This document shows, piece after piece, positions 7,586 through 16,618 of a DNA stretch of 64,000 nt (position 1 is the stretch's first letter; each line of letters opens with the position of its first letter). The position numbers and the translations under genes are program-made. Under the pieces are notes generated by a model, which made no database searches, was not told the DNA's origin, and saw nothing but the letters and a program-made list of their open reading frames with translations. The stretch is from Caulobacter sp. BP25 (lineage in GTDB: Bacteria > Pseudomonadota > Alphaproteobacteria > Caulobacterales > Caulobacteraceae): positions 709,086-773,085 of the forward strand of contig NZ_PEGH01000018.1 in assembly GCF_002737755.1 (NCBI RefSeq). Reading direction: 5' to 3'.

Positions 7586-10090
7586 CTAGAAGCTCTTGCG
7601 GACTGTCACGCCGTAGGTGCGCGGGGCGTTCGGATAGCCGCTGTAGCTGCCGTCCTGGGCCACGGTCGGGAAGGTCGAGATCAGGCTGTTGTCCTTGGTC
7701 AGGTTACGCGCCCAGAGCATGACCTCGATCTGCTTGGCCGTGTTGGTGACGCCCACGCTGGCGTTGACCACCTTCTGGCCCCAGGTCGACAGGTCCGGCG
7801 GAGTCGTCTCGGTCAGCTGGGTCTTGCTGACAAAGTCGTACTCCACCCGGGCGTAGCCCTGGTAGTCGCCGCCGAAGTCGTGGTTGACCGTGGCCGAGGT
7901 CGAGAACGACCACTTCGGAATGCCGGCCGGACGGTCGCCCGTCAGGTCGCGGAAGTTCGGACGGCGGCCGGTCGTCGGGTCGACCGGGCAGCGCACGGTG
8001 TCGTAGTTCACGCAGGCCGCGCCGGTGAAGCGGTCGAAGACCGGGTCAAGATAGGTGACCGCAGCGGCCAGGTTCAGCCAGCTGACCGGGCGCCAGGCGC
8101 TGTCGACCTCGAAGCCCTTGACCGACTGCTCGCCGGCGTTGACCAGGCTGTAGCCCAGGCCCGTGAAGGCGTTGGACTGGAAGCCCTTGATGGTCTGCTT
8201 GAACACCGCGACGTTGGCGTAGCCGCCCGGGAAGTTGGCCTTCACGCCCAGTTCGTAGACGTCGACGCTCTCGGGATTGGCGGTGCGGCCCACGCCGTTG
8301 GCGTTCGGCGGACGGCTGTCGGACGACAGGTTGTAGGCGCCGGCCTTCCAGCCCGTGGAGTAGCTGACATAGGCGTTGATGGCGCCGAAGTCATAGGCCG
8401 CCCGCACCGCGTAGGTGATCTTGTCGGCCTTCAGCTCGCCGGACTCGCTGGCGTTCGGGAAGTTGACCGGAGCGTGGTTGGTGGTGTTGCCGTAGAAGAA
8501 CTGCAGGGCGCCCAGAGCGCTATACAGGTTGCCCGGCAGGCCGAGCGCCGTGAACTGCGGCACCGCGCCCAGGTTCAGCGCCGAGAACGGGTCGTTCATG
8601 ACCACGTTCGAGCGGGCCTTCTTCTCGTCGTTCAGATAGGCCAGACCGCCGGTCAGGGTCAGCTTGTCGGTGACGGCGTAGTCGACCTGGCCGAACAGCG
8701 AGTACGACGTCTGCTTCATGCTGTAGTAGTCGTCGATGCCCTGGCCGGGCTGGAAGTAGGTCAGGCCAGGCCGCACCAGGGTCGGCGTCGCCAGGCTCTG
8801 CAGGAACTCCAGCGCATAGAGGTTCGAGCGACCGGTCAGGGCCGGGCGCAGGGTCGCGGGCAGGGCGCCGAGCAGGGTGGCCGGGACCGCGCCCGAGAGG
8901 GCCTCGGCGAAGCCGCGGATGTCCGTGCCGTAGGTGATCGTGCGGCCGGTATCGAGCTTCTCGTGCTGGAAGAAGCCGCCCGCCAGCCAGCTGATCGGAC
9001 CATCGCCGCTGGAGGCCAGACGGATTTCCTGGGTGAAGGTCTTGATGCTGTTGGAGGTGCGGTTGTTGGAGATATCCGCGCCGGTGAAGTCGATATCCTG
9101 GAACGAGGCGTTCTTCTGGTTCCGGTAGGCGGTGATCGCCGTCAGCTTGGCGAAGTTCAGGTCATGGTCGATCTGGGCCGAGACACCCTTGCCCGACAGG
9201 TCGTTGCTGGGGTCGGTATTGAAGATGACGTTGCGGTCGAAGACCTTGGTGGTGTCGCTGATCGGCTTTTGCAGCACCGCGCCGATCGCCAGGGTGGCGG
9301 GGCCATTCAGGATCGAGCTGACCGCGCAGCAGGTTTCCTTGATCTTGTTGTAGTCGGCGATGAAGCGGACCGAGGTCTTGTCGGTCGGCTCCCACAGCAC
9401 GTCGCCGCGGATCGACCAACGATCGCGGTCGTTGACGTCGCTGCCGGTGGTCAGGTTGGTGAAGAAGCCGTCGCGCTTGTTGACGCTGCCCGACAGGCGC
9501 ACCGCCAGGGTGTCGCTGAGCGGGCCGGTGAAGGTGCCTCGGATCTGGCGGGTGTTGTAGTTGCCGATCGTGGCTTCCAGCTTGCCGCCAGCTTCGTACT
9601 GCGGGCGCTTGGTCACGATGCTGATCGCGCCGGCCGACACGTTCTTGCCGAACAGGGTCGATTGCGGACCGCGCAGCACTTCGATGCGCTCGACCTCGGG
9701 CAGGTCGTCCAGCGCGGCGGCCGAGCGGCTGCGGTAGACGCCGTCGATGAAGACGCCGACCGAGCTTTCGATGCCGTCATTGCCGTTGCCGTTGCCAAAG
9801 CCCCGGATAATGAAGTTCGTTTGGCCTGTGGCGTTGAATTGCGAGACTTTCAGCGACGGAACGACCGATTGCAGGTCGATCAGGTCGCGGACCTGGGCGC
9901 GTTCGATGGTCTGCTGACCGGTGACGGCCACCGAGATCGGCACGTCCTGGAGGGTTTGCTCCCGCTTGGTGGCGGTGACGACGATCTCTTCGACGGCGGT
10001 GATGTCAGCGGGTTTGGTTTGTTGGGCGAAGGCGGGGGCGGCGATGGCGAGCGCCAGGGCCGAAACCCCCAGCATCTGGACGTTTCTCAT
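7586..10090 (-). CDS. TonB-dependent outer-membrane receptor
   Basis: 834 residues from the ATG at 10090, chosen over an upstream in-frame start because AGGGAG precedes it and a standard signal peptide follows (MRNVQMLGVSALALAIAAPA, cleavage after AFA). A TonB box EEIVVTA is followed by a plug domain (DVPISVAVTG, VFIDGVYRSRS, VEVLRGPQ-like VERIEVLRGPQ) and a 22-strand barrel ending in VRKSF. It belongs to the large Caulobacterales/sphingomonad group used for carbohydrates or other organic compounds. Its divergence from a TetR regulator suggests local control. The ligand cannot be named. Confidence 0.92.
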   Translation of the reverse strand: MRNVQMLGVSALALAIAAPAFAQQTKPADITAVEEIVVTATKREQTLQDVPISVAVTGQQTIERAQVRDLIDLQSVVPSLKVSQFNATGQTNFIIRGFGNGNGNDGIESSVGVFIDGVYRSRSAAALDDLPEVERIEVLRGPQSTLFGKNVSAGAISIVTKRPQYEAGGKLEATIGNYNTRQIRGTFTGPLSDTLAVRLSGSVNKRDGFFTNLTTGSDVNDRDRWSIRGDVLWEPTDKTSVRFIADYNKIKETCCAVSSILNGPATLAIGAVLQKPISDTTKVFDRNVIFNTDPSNDLSGKGVSAQIDHDLNFAKLTAITAYRNQKNASFQDIDFTGADISNNRTSNSIKTFTQEIRLASSGDGPISWLAGGFFQHEKLDTGRTITYGTDIRGFAEALSGAVPATLLGALPATLRPALTGRSNLYALEFLQSLATPTLVRPGLTYFQPGQGIDDYYSMKQTSYSLFGQVDYAVTDKLTLTGGLAYLNDEKKARSNVVMNDPFSALNLGAVPQFTALGLPGNLYSALGALQFFYGNTTNHAPVNFPNASESGELKADKITYAVRAAYDFGAINAYVSYSTGWKAGAYNLSSDSRPPNANGVGRTANPESVDVYELGVKANFPGGYANVAVFKQTIKGFQSNAFTGLGYSLVNAGEQSVKGFEVDSAWRPVSWLNLAAAVTYLDPVFDRFTGAACVNYDTVRCPVDPTTGRRPNFRDLTGDRPAGIPKWSFSTSATVNHDFGGDYQGYARVEYDFVSKTQLTETTPPDLSTWGQKVVNASVGVTNTAKQIEVMLWARNLTKDNSLISTFPTVAQDGSYSGYPNAPRTYGVTVRKSF

Positions 10091-10326
10091 TGGTAACTCC
10101 CTGATTTGTTTTATTTTTATCCGCACGTCTTCCCGCTTCGGCTCGAGCTTGGCCGAAGTTCCTGGAGGGAAGGGCGGTTTTCTTGACGTTGGGTAAGGGC
10201 GGCCTCAGCCGGCCGTCCGGGCCGCGCGTGGCGGTCGGAAGAGCCGGACCGTGGATGCGGACATTGTCCGTCATTTTTTGCCCCAAGCCTGCACGGTCTT
10301 GCATCCCGTGCTGAGCTAAGGGGAAA

Positions 10327-10361
10327 TCTAACATGCTCTCGATATTCTAGCGCAAGTTAGA
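10327..10361. promoter_or_regulatory. Inverted repeat between TonB receptor and TetR regulator
   Basis: Arms TCTAACATGC (10327-10336) and GCAAGTTAGA (10352-10361) pair at 9 of 10 positions around a 15-base AT-rich spacer. Its position between divergent genes makes it a candidate operator of the TetR protein. The rest of 10091-10455 shows no gene. Confidence 0.45.
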
Positions 10362-10455
10362 AATTATCCGATTGATCCCGTCATCGTTCGGGGAGAGCTT
10401 TGAGAACTGGCGATTTTCGACACAGAATCGAACGGCCGGGCGGAGGGAGCGACCA

Positions 10456-11085
10456 TTGTCGAGGGCGGGGGAACCCCTGGCGCCGGCGGACGACGCCCGG
10501 CCTTTGGCCCAGAGCCAGAAGTCCTTGAAGAAGCGCGAGGCGATCCTGCGCGCCGCCATCAAGATCATCAACGTCAGGGGCTTCGCGGCCGCCACCATGA
10601 CCGACATCGCCGCGGCGCTGAATCTGCGTGACGCGGCGCTCTACTATTATTTCCCGAACAAGCAGGCCCTGGCCTTCGCGGGCCATCACCAGTCTCTGGA
10701 CCGGTTCGAGGCCATCCTGCTGGCCGTCGACGCAGCCGGCGGGACGGGCCTGAGCAAGCTGCGCCGCCTGTTCCGGGCGGTGCTGGACGACGCGGTCGAT
10801 AACGGCCCGCAGCTCTATTTCGGCGACAATTCCTATCTCGACGCCGCCCAGCGCGAGGCGATCGAGACCCGCACCGCCGAGCTGCGCAAGACCCTGGAGC
10901 GGTTCCTGGAAGAAGGTGTGGCCGATGGCACCATCGCGCCCTGCGAGCCGCCGTTGGTGGTTCAGCTTCTGGTCGGCATGCTGATCTGGCTGGTCAAGTG
11001 GACGCCGCAGACGCCGGGCCTGACCAACGAGCGCCTGCTGGAAGCCATCGAGGCCACCGCGCTCAAGGGGCTGGCGCGGGCTTAG
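10456..11085 (+). CDS. TetR/AcrR-family transcriptional regulator
   Basis: About 209 residues from a TTG at 10456 that has GGAGGGAG 6-13 bases upstream; a longer reading from TTG 10372 has no comparable site. The N-terminal HTH reads REAILRAAIKIINVRGFAAATM, then ALYYYFPNKQALAF, a clear TetR recognition helix. The C-terminal half (FRAVLDDAVDNGPQLYFG ... LVGMLIWLVKWTP) is the ligand/dimer domain. It is divergent from the TonB receptor and likely regulates it. It converges on the YjbR-like gene with a 4-base overlap. Confidence 0.88.
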   Translation: MSRAGEPLAPADDARPLAQSQKSLKKREAILRAAIKIINVRGFAAATMTDIAAALNLRDAALYYYFPNKQALAFAGHHQSLDRFEAILLAVDAAGGTGLSKLRRLFRAVLDDAVDNGPQLYFGDNSYLDAAQREAIETRTAELRKTLERFLEEGVADGTIAPCEPPLVVQLLVGMLIWLVKWTPQTPGLTNERLLEAIEATALKGLARA

Positions 11086-11432
11086 ATCAGGCCCAGCTCA
11101 GCCCGCGCCTTGCGCGTCAGCTTGGCCGCGATCAGGCCGTGAGCCGTCCGGACCCAGTCGGCGACCTCGTCGGCGCCCAGCGTCGAAAGGTCGCGGAAAT
11201 GCACCCACTTGGCGCGGGCCAGATAGGGCGCCGGCGCGGCCTGGCCCGACTCGGTCAGGACCTCGAACGCCACGTCCGAGGCCTTGAACGAGATTCCGCC
11301 CTGACCCACGCCCTGGCCCCGGACGGCGAACATCTTGCCGCCGACCTTGAAGACGTGATCGTCGCCCCACTGGATCGACACGGTCGCGCCCGGCAGGGCC
11401 AGGCACGCCGCGTCGAAGGCCTCAGGGCTCAT
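11082..11432 (-). CDS. MmcQ/YjbR-family DNA-binding-fold protein
   Basis: 116 residues from ATG 11432. The pattern FDAACLALPGATVSIQWGDD, VFKVGGKMFAV, then WVHFRDL and LIAAKLTRKARAELGL is the YjbR (CyaY-like fold) family. Members are small cytoplasmic proteins of unproven biochemical function. The start codon touches the MsrA stop (TGATG), so the gene is the second in a two-gene unit with msrA. Confidence 0.88.
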   Translation of the reverse strand: MSPEAFDAACLALPGATVSIQWGDDHVFKVGGKMFAVRGQGVGQGGISFKASDVAFEVLTESGQAAPAPYLARAKWVHFRDLSTLGADEVADWVRTAHGLIAAKLTRKARAELGLI

Positions 11433-12121
11433 CAGGCCCCGACGCCCCCGGGGACGCCCCCGGGGACGCCCCCAGGGACGCCCAAGCCGATTGGGCAGAC
11501 GACGCCCGTGCCGCCGATGCCGCAATAGCCGTTCGGGTTCTTGGCCAGGTACTGCTGGTGATAGTCCTCGGCGAAGTAGAACGGGCCGGCCGCTTGGATC
11601 TCGGTGGTGATGTCGCCCAGGCCCTTGGCCGACAGCGCCTGCTGGTAAGCTTCCTTCGACGCCACGGCCGCGGAGCCTTGCGCGTCGTTCGTCACATAGA
11701 TTCCCGAGCGGTACTGGGTGCCGATATCGCCGCCCTGGCGCATGCCCTGGGTCGGGTCGTGGTTTTCCCAGAAGGTCTTCAGCAGCGCCTCGTAGGTGAC
11801 GACCTTGGGGTCGAACACCACCAGCACCACCTCGGTATGGCCGGTGCGGCCGGTGCAGGTCTCTTCATAGGTCGGGTTGGGCGTGATCCCGCCCGCATAG
11901 CCGGCGGCGGTCACGTAGACGCCGGGAACCTTCCAGAACACGCGCTCGACGCCCCAGAAGCAGCCCATGGCGAAGATCGCCGTCTCCAGGCCGTCCGGAT
12001 AGGGGCCTTTCAGCGCATGGCCGTTGATGAAGTGCGTCTGCGCCGTCGGGATCGCCTCGGCGCGGCCGGGCAGGGCCGTGTCGACGGTCGGCATCTCGAG
12101 GGTTTTCTTCATGGTCAGCAT
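11432..12121 (-). CDS. msrA: Peptide-methionine (S)-S-oxide reductase MsrA
   Basis: Repairs oxidised methionine in proteins. 229 residues; catalytic Cys54 in [13 protein letters not shown], then GYAGG, TGHTEVV and HDPT typical of MsrA. Resolving cysteines sit in the C-terminal [12 protein letters not shown]. Start ATG 12121 has GAGAGG upstream; ATG 12112 is an alternative. The protein ends in a low-complexity [16 protein letters not shown] tail coded by 12-base tandem repeats (about 11439-11482), which is unusual for the family and may vary between strains. Confidence 0.95.
   Translation of the reverse strand: MLTMKKTLEMPTVDTALPGRAEAIPTAQTHFINGHALKGPYPDGLETAIFAMGCFWGVERVFWKVPGVYVTAAGYAGGITPNPTYEETCTGRTGHTEVVLVVFDPKVVTYEALLKTFWENHDPTQGMRQGGDIGTQYRSGIYVTNDAQGSAAVASKEAYQQALSAKGLGDITTEIQAAGPFYFAEDYHQQYLAKNPNGYCGIGGTGVVCPIGLGVPGGVPGGVPGGVGA
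11439..11482. repeat. 12-base tandem repeat in the 3' end of msrA
   Basis: About three and a half copies of a GGGGACGCCCCC-type unit, read in frame as Gly-Val-Pro-Gly at the MsrA C-terminus. Confidence 0.85.
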
Positions 12122-12295
12122 GGCGGGGGCCTCTCGAAGGCAGGAAGGTCTTGAGCCCCGATATAGGCGTTCGCGCGGCCGGTTTCACCCCGAGATGAAG
12201 AGCCGTACTTTGTTGGCTTGCCCTGCGGCGGTCCCTGAGTATATTGCGCGCCTTCCCGCGCCGGGGGTCTCAACCACCCCCGACTCGATTGCGCT

Positions 12296-12385
12296 GGTGA
12301 GGTGGCCGAGTGGTTGAAGGCGCACGCCTGGAACGCGTGTATAGGGGAAACTCTATCGAGGGTTCGAATCCCTCTCTCACCGCCA
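12296..12385 (+). tRNA. tRNA-Ser (anticodon GGA)
   Basis: 90-nt class II tRNA with long variable arm. The acceptor 5' strand GGTGAGG pairs with TCTCACC, the discriminator is G and CCA is encoded. The anticodon loop CTGGAAC (12328-12334) gives GGA. The T arm contains GGTTCGAATCC. Confidence 0.96.
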
Positions 12386-12641
12386 CGCACCTTCAATGAA
12401 ATCAGAGGCTTGCTGGGCGTCTTGGTGCCATCGCGCACCCCATCCGCGTACCCCTTCACGTCGCTGTGACCTGACTGCATGCAACCGCCACGAGGTTCGT
12501 AGTGAGTTCGGCCGGTCCCTCGCCAAGAGGCGGCGTGAGGACGCTCGGGCGGGCAAGGGGAGCGAGACCTTCTCGCCCAAGGGGCAGCGACTCTCGGTCC
12601 CGCCTATCTTAACTACGGCTCTTACGCTGGGCGCACCGCAG
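12386..12641. other. Gene-free stretch after tRNA-Ser
   Basis: No supported gene, no clear direct repeat of the tRNA 3' end and no integrase. It separates the tRNA from the EACC1-like gene. Confidence 0.5.
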
Positions 12642-13113
12642 TCACTTCACATCGTCGGATCGGAACTCGGAGGCTATCTTCATCAGTTTTTCGACCTCCG
12701 CGTCGGTCCTGCCCTCGGCTTCAATATCGCCTACCTTCAACCTCGTTCTGCGCCCATTGCGACCCTGGATCCAAGCTACCAAGACTTCTTTTAGCGCAGG
12801 TATTGCGACAGCTCCCAACGTCGCTGATGCCATAATGATCTCGGGTAGCGCATACCCATGGCCCTCGGCCGCATCCATGGTGAAGATCGTCTGGGTGAAC
12901 GGGACCCCTGCGTCACGCAAGGCCTTCGTCACCGCTCCCAGTTCGGCTTGAAAGGCGGCATCACTCACTGGCGGGTCGCCTTCCGCACGCAAGAGTTCAA
13001 TGGAGAACTCCCCACGTTCAGCACGTCCTTGGCGGTCCAGGGCTTCCTGCCGCTCAAGGTTCTCCACAAAAGCCGCGTAAGCGCGCTCCTTCCAGTCGTC
13101 TGTTTCGGACGTC
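12642..13113 (-). CDS. EACC1-like protein (effector-associated constant component), orphan
   Basis: 157 residues from ATG 13113. The charged N-terminal half is followed by a single membrane-like helix (IIMASATLGAVAIPALKEVL), then the short motif AWIQGRNGRRTRLKVGDIEA and a helical end. This layout resembles EACC1, a small component found beside effectors in bacterial conflict systems. No effector, protease or NTPase is adjacent, so the role is open. Codon use is less GC-biased than in flanking genes, and it sits next to a tRNA gene, which suggests acquisition. The family call comes from pattern resemblance only. Confidence 0.5.
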
Positions 13114-13465
13114 ATGCTTTGAACCTCGGAACGGAGCCTACCCTGCGCTGACCATGCCACAGGGATGCTACCCATATGAGCACATGGGCGTGACCGCCGT
13201 CTTGGGTGATCAAAGGACGGATTCTATGGAGACGTTCCTGAGTTGGTTGGCCGAACGCGGCAAAGACGCCGGTCCCAACAAGATGTCGATACTCCAAGCC
13301 CCAACGATCGGACTCGACGTCAAGGCCTGACGCGACAGGGCTGCACAGCCAGGTCGGAACATTCTGCAACTAAGGCGATAACTGCCTATCGCACGGCGGT
13401 GCGGTCGTAGGTCGGTCTGCCGATGTCGTCCGGCGGCCCGTCCTGCGACGCCGGCGACAGGCGGA
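13114..13465. other. Mostly non-coding stretch with one possible micro-ORF
   Basis: The only candidate is a 34-codon frame on the plus strand, 13226-13330 (METFLSWLAERGKDAGPNKM...), with AAAGGAC 7 bases upstream. Nothing else supports it. A short inverted repeat GCACGGCGGTGC lies near 13391. Confidence 0.35.
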
Positions 13466-14746
13466 TCAACCGGCGAGGCCCGGCAGGGTCAGGGTCAGGG
13501 CCGGAACGAAGGTGATCGCCATCAGGGCTAGGAACAGGGCGAGGTAGAAGGGCCAGATGGTGCGGACCGCCTGCTCGACCTTGATCTTGCCGACCGCGCA
13601 TCCCACGAACAGCACCGACCCTACGGGCGGGGTGACCAGACCGATCCCAAGGTTCAGCATCATCATGATCCCGAACTGGACCGGGTCCATCCCTGTCGCC
13701 ATGGCGACCGGAAGGAAGATCGGGCTGGTGATGACGATCAGCGGCGCCATGTCCATGAAGGTTCCGAGGACCAGCAGGATCAGGTTGATCAGCAGCAGGA
13801 TCAGGATGGGGTTGTCGGTCAGGGTCTGCAGCAGGGCCGCCAGCTGCTCTGGGGCTTCCAGCAGGGCCAGCAGCCAGCCGAAGGCGGCCGCCGAGCCGAT
13901 GATCAGCATCACCATGGCGGTGGTCTTGACCGCATTCTGCGCCGCGATCGTGAAACCCCGGAAGCCCAGCGTCCGATAGACGATCACGGCGATCACCAGG
14001 GTGTAGATCACCGCGACGGCCGAGCTTTCGGTCGGGGTGAAGACCCCGCCCAGCACACCCCCGAAGATGATCACCGCCGTCAGCAGACCCGGCAGGGCGG
14101 AGGCGAAGGCGGCGGCGAAGGCCGGCCAGCCCGGGAACTGGCCCTTCGGATAGCCCCGCCTCACGGCGATGATCCAGGCTGTGGCGGCCAGCAGGATGCC
14201 GGTCAGGATGCCGGGCAGAACACCGGCCAGGAAAAGGTCTGCGACAGAGACCGACACGCCAGCCGCCGCCGCATAGATGATCATGTTGTGCGACGGCGGG
14301 ATCAGGATGCCGAGGATCGCCGAGGTGGAGGTGACATTCACCGCATAGTCGGCGTCATAGCCCTTTTCCTTCATCAGCGGGATGAGGGTCGAGCCAAGGG
14401 CGGAGACCGAGGCGACGGCCGATCCCGACACGCCGCCGAACATCATCGACGCGCCCACATCGACGACGCCCAGTCCGCCGCGAATCCGGCCCATGGCGGC
14501 GTCGGCCACCCGGACCAGCCGTTCGGCGATCCCTGCCTGCTGCATCAGGTCTCCGGCGAAGATGAAGAACGGAATGGCCATCAGGGAGAAGACGTTCACG
14601 CCTGTGGCGATCCGCTGGAAGGCGACCACCGGTGCGATGTCCATGAAGATGAAGGTCACGAGCGACGCCAGGCCGAGGGCGAAGGCCACGGGAACGCCGA
14701 TGATCAGCAGAAGGGCCAGCAGCCCGAGCAGAAGGGTCAGTTCCAT
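13466..14746 (-). CDS. dctM: TRAP transporter large permease (DctM)
   Basis: 426 residues, about 12 membrane helices, starting MELTLLLGLLALLLIIGVPVA. FGGVSGSAVASVSALGSTLIP and IGIVTPPVG-like LGIGLVTPPVGSVLFVGCAV are the conserved substrate-path signatures of DctM. It is the ion-coupled membrane subunit taking substrate from the periplasmic DctP. It overlaps the DctQ gene by 10 bases and is the last gene of the three-gene unit. Confidence 0.95.
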   Translation of the reverse strand: MELTLLLGLLALLLIIGVPVAFALGLASLVTFIFMDIAPVVAFQRIATGVNVFSLMAIPFFIFAGDLMQQAGIAERLVRVADAAMGRIRGGLGVVDVGASMMFGGVSGSAVASVSALGSTLIPLMKEKGYDADYAVNVTSTSAILGILIPPSHNMIIYAAAAGVSVSVADLFLAGVLPGILTGILLAATAWIIAVRRGYPKGQFPGWPAFAAAFASALPGLLTAVIIFGGVLGGVFTPTESSAVAVIYTLVIAVIVYRTLGFRGFTIAAQNAVKTTAMVMLIIGSAAAFGWLLALLEAPEQLAALLQTLTDNPILILLLINLILLVLGTFMDMAPLIVITSPIFLPVAMATGMDPVQFGIMMMLNLGIGLVTPPVGSVLFVGCAVGKIKVEQAVRTIWPFYLALFLALMAITFVPALTLTLPGLAG

Positions 14747-15234
14747 AGCGGTTCGACTTTCCGGCCCCGGGCCTCACAAATCAGATGTTCCAGTGCGAAC
14801 AGAACGGTCACCCACCCTGCGATCGGCAGCGGCAGATAGGCGGCCCCGCGCGGCACGCCCAGGGTGGGAATGTCGAAGGCCCAGGTGCGCGCCACCAGCT
14901 CGCCGCCCCAGACGCCCATGGCCAGGCCAAACGCGGCCATGGCCAGCAGGCTTACGACCCGGCACAGTCGCCGCAGAGGCGCGGGCATGGCGTCGGTGGC
15001 CGCGCTCATGCCCAGATGGAACTGTTCGCGCACCCCGACCGCAGCGGCCAGCAGGACGAACCAGACCATCAACAGCAGCGCCGCCTGCTCCGCCCAGGCC
15101 GGCGCGTCGCCCAGGCCGTAGCGGGCGAAGACGGCCCAGCCGATGATCCCGGTCATGGCGATCAACCCGACCGCCGCGAACGCCAGGGTCGCGCGGCTGA
15201 TCCAGCGCGAGATGAAGGCGAGACTGTCCAGCAT
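14737..15234 (-). CDS. dctQ: TRAP transporter small permease (DctQ)
   Basis: 165 residues with four predicted membrane helices; the segment YGLGDAPAWAEQAALLLMVW matches the conserved E-x-A-x-x-L-x-x-W region of DctQ. It forms the membrane complex with DctM. The start ATG 15234 touches the DctP stop (TGATG), supporting coupled translation. Confidence 0.93.
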   Translation of the reverse strand: MLDSLAFISRWISRATLAFAAVGLIAMTGIIGWAVFARYGLGDAPAWAEQAALLLMVWFVLLAAAVGVREQFHLGMSAATDAMPAPLRRLCRVVSLLAMAAFGLAMGVWGGELVARTWAFDIPTLGVPRGAAYLPLPIAGWVTVLFALEHLICEARGRKVEPLWN

Positions 15235-16217
15235 CACACCATGCCCCGGATCTGGTTGACGAGCGCGGTCTGCGCCGGCGAGGTGATGAACCGGTCCCAG
15301 ACCGGCGCCATGGCCGCCTCGAAGGCCGAACGATCCAGACCGTCGACGACCTCCACGCCGGCGTCGATCATCGCCTGCCGGGCGCTCGCCTCGCGGGCTT
15401 CCCACAGTCGGCGCATGAAGGGCACGCTCTCGGTGGCGGCGTCTCGGATGATCTCACGATCAGACGGCGACAGTTTGGCCCAGGTCCGGGCCGAGGCCAC
15501 GAGCACCTCCGGGGCCATGACGTGGCGGGTCACGCTGTAGAAGCGCGCGACCTCGAAATGGCGGCTGTCCTGATAAGAGGGCCAGTTGTTCTCGGCCCCG
15601 TCGATGACCCCCTGGACCAGGGCCTGAAAGACCTCGCCATAGGACATGGGGATGGGGCTGGCGCCGAGCGCCTGGACCATGGCGATATAGAGGTTCGACG
15701 TCTGGACCCGCAGTTTGAGACCGCGCATGTCGGCCGGGGTCCGGATGGGACCCCGGGTGTTGTAGAAGCTGCGCTCGCCGGAATCGTAGAAGGCCAGGCC
15801 GATCAGCCCGTGCCGCTCCAGACTGTTCAATATCGTCCGGCCGGGGGCCCCGTCGAGCGCACGCCGCATATGGTCGGTCGACTGGAACAGGAAGGGCAGG
15901 GACGGGACGAGGGTCAGCGGCTCAATGGGATTGAGCGGGGCCAGGTTCACCCGGTTGATGTCCAGTCCGCCGAAGACGGTGATCTCCAGCGTGTCCTTTT
16001 CTTCCCCCAGCTGGCCGCCGGCATAGTTCTGAAGCCTGAGCCGCCCGTCCGTCCGTTTCGAAATCAGGGCGCCAAAGTGATTGACGGCCTCGACCGTCGG
16101 ATAGCCCGCAGGATGGGTGTCTGCGCCGCGCAACGGCCGTTCGCCGATCTCCTGGACACAGGCCGCGAGAGGGGCCGCCAGGGCAGTGGCGATCAACGCT
16201 CGGCGAGAGGGTCTCAT
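15234..16217 (-). CDS. dctP: TRAP transporter solute-binding lipoprotein (DctP)
   Basis: 327 residues. The N-terminus MRPSRRALIATALAAPLAAC has a lipobox (LAAC, Cys20), so the binding protein is probably lipid-anchored, which is less common than the free periplasmic form. LKLRVQTSNLYIAMVQALGA holds the conserved carboxylate-binding Arg, and VIDGAENNWPSYQDSRHFEVA the Asn of the ligand pocket. The pocket pattern and the uronate genes in the window suggest a sugar acid, but that is inference. It is the first gene of dctPQM. Confidence 0.93.
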   Translation of the reverse strand: MRPSRRALIATALAAPLAACVQEIGERPLRGADTHPAGYPTVEAVNHFGALISKRTDGRLRLQNYAGGQLGEEKDTLEITVFGGLDINRVNLAPLNPIEPLTLVPSLPFLFQSTDHMRRALDGAPGRTILNSLERHGLIGLAFYDSGERSFYNTRGPIRTPADMRGLKLRVQTSNLYIAMVQALGASPIPMSYGEVFQALVQGVIDGAENNWPSYQDSRHFEVARFYSVTRHVMAPEVLVASARTWAKLSPSDREIIRDAATESVPFMRRLWEAREASARQAMIDAGVEVVDGLDRSAFEAAMAPVWDRFITSPAQTALVNQIRGMV

Positions 16218-16618
16218 AGGCGATAGGTTTCCTTGACGAGCCCCTAGCCAAGTTCGTGCGCCAGCTCGTGAGCCTCGTCTTCCTCAAGCCGGTGTTCCGT
16301 GAGGCAAGCATGCAAGGTAACCGGTGTCAATGCGGCGATGATTACAGTAGGATTACAGTGGGATTACAATGGAATTACCGTTGGCTGTGGCGACGGTGCA
16401 CTTAACGCACCTTCAGCCTAAGCTCTCGAATATCTCAGCGACAATTTTGTGTACTGCCGCCGTAGTCGCCGCATCATGAAAGGCCGCCGTCTTGGCTGGC
16501 TTGCCTGTTCAAGAAAGCGGAGACCTTTTCGCGCGCGACGACTAGCGCCGCCATTTTCAAAACAGGTCCTGTTGGTCCGTGTCGGGCGTGGGCGCGCCCT
16601 CTCGCGCGTCAAGGCGAC
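16218..16618. other. Intergenic region at the left edge of the tail cluster
   Basis: No supported gene. Contains the GATTACA tandem repeat (16340-16372), a GGTGC/GCACC hairpin near 16395-16411 and a perfect palindrome AACAGGTCCTGTT at 16561-16573. No direct repeat matching the right edge (31.4-31.6 kb) was found, so no attachment site is evident. Confidence 0.5.
16340..16372. repeat. 11-base tandem repeat (three copies plus a decayed fourth)
   Basis: GATTACAGTAG, GATTACAGTGG and GATTACAATGG in direct tandem, followed by AATTACCGTTGG. It lies in the gap between the TRAP genes and the tail cluster. Confidence 0.9.

Noticed and set aside
7880..10096. A 738-codon plus-strand frame opposite the TonB receptor
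   Set aside because: Antisense shadow of the receptor; no motifs and no ribosome site.
12296..13465. A tRNA-Ser-integrated genomic island
   Set aside because: No integrase and no duplicate of the tRNA 3' end was found nearby; only one unusual gene is present.
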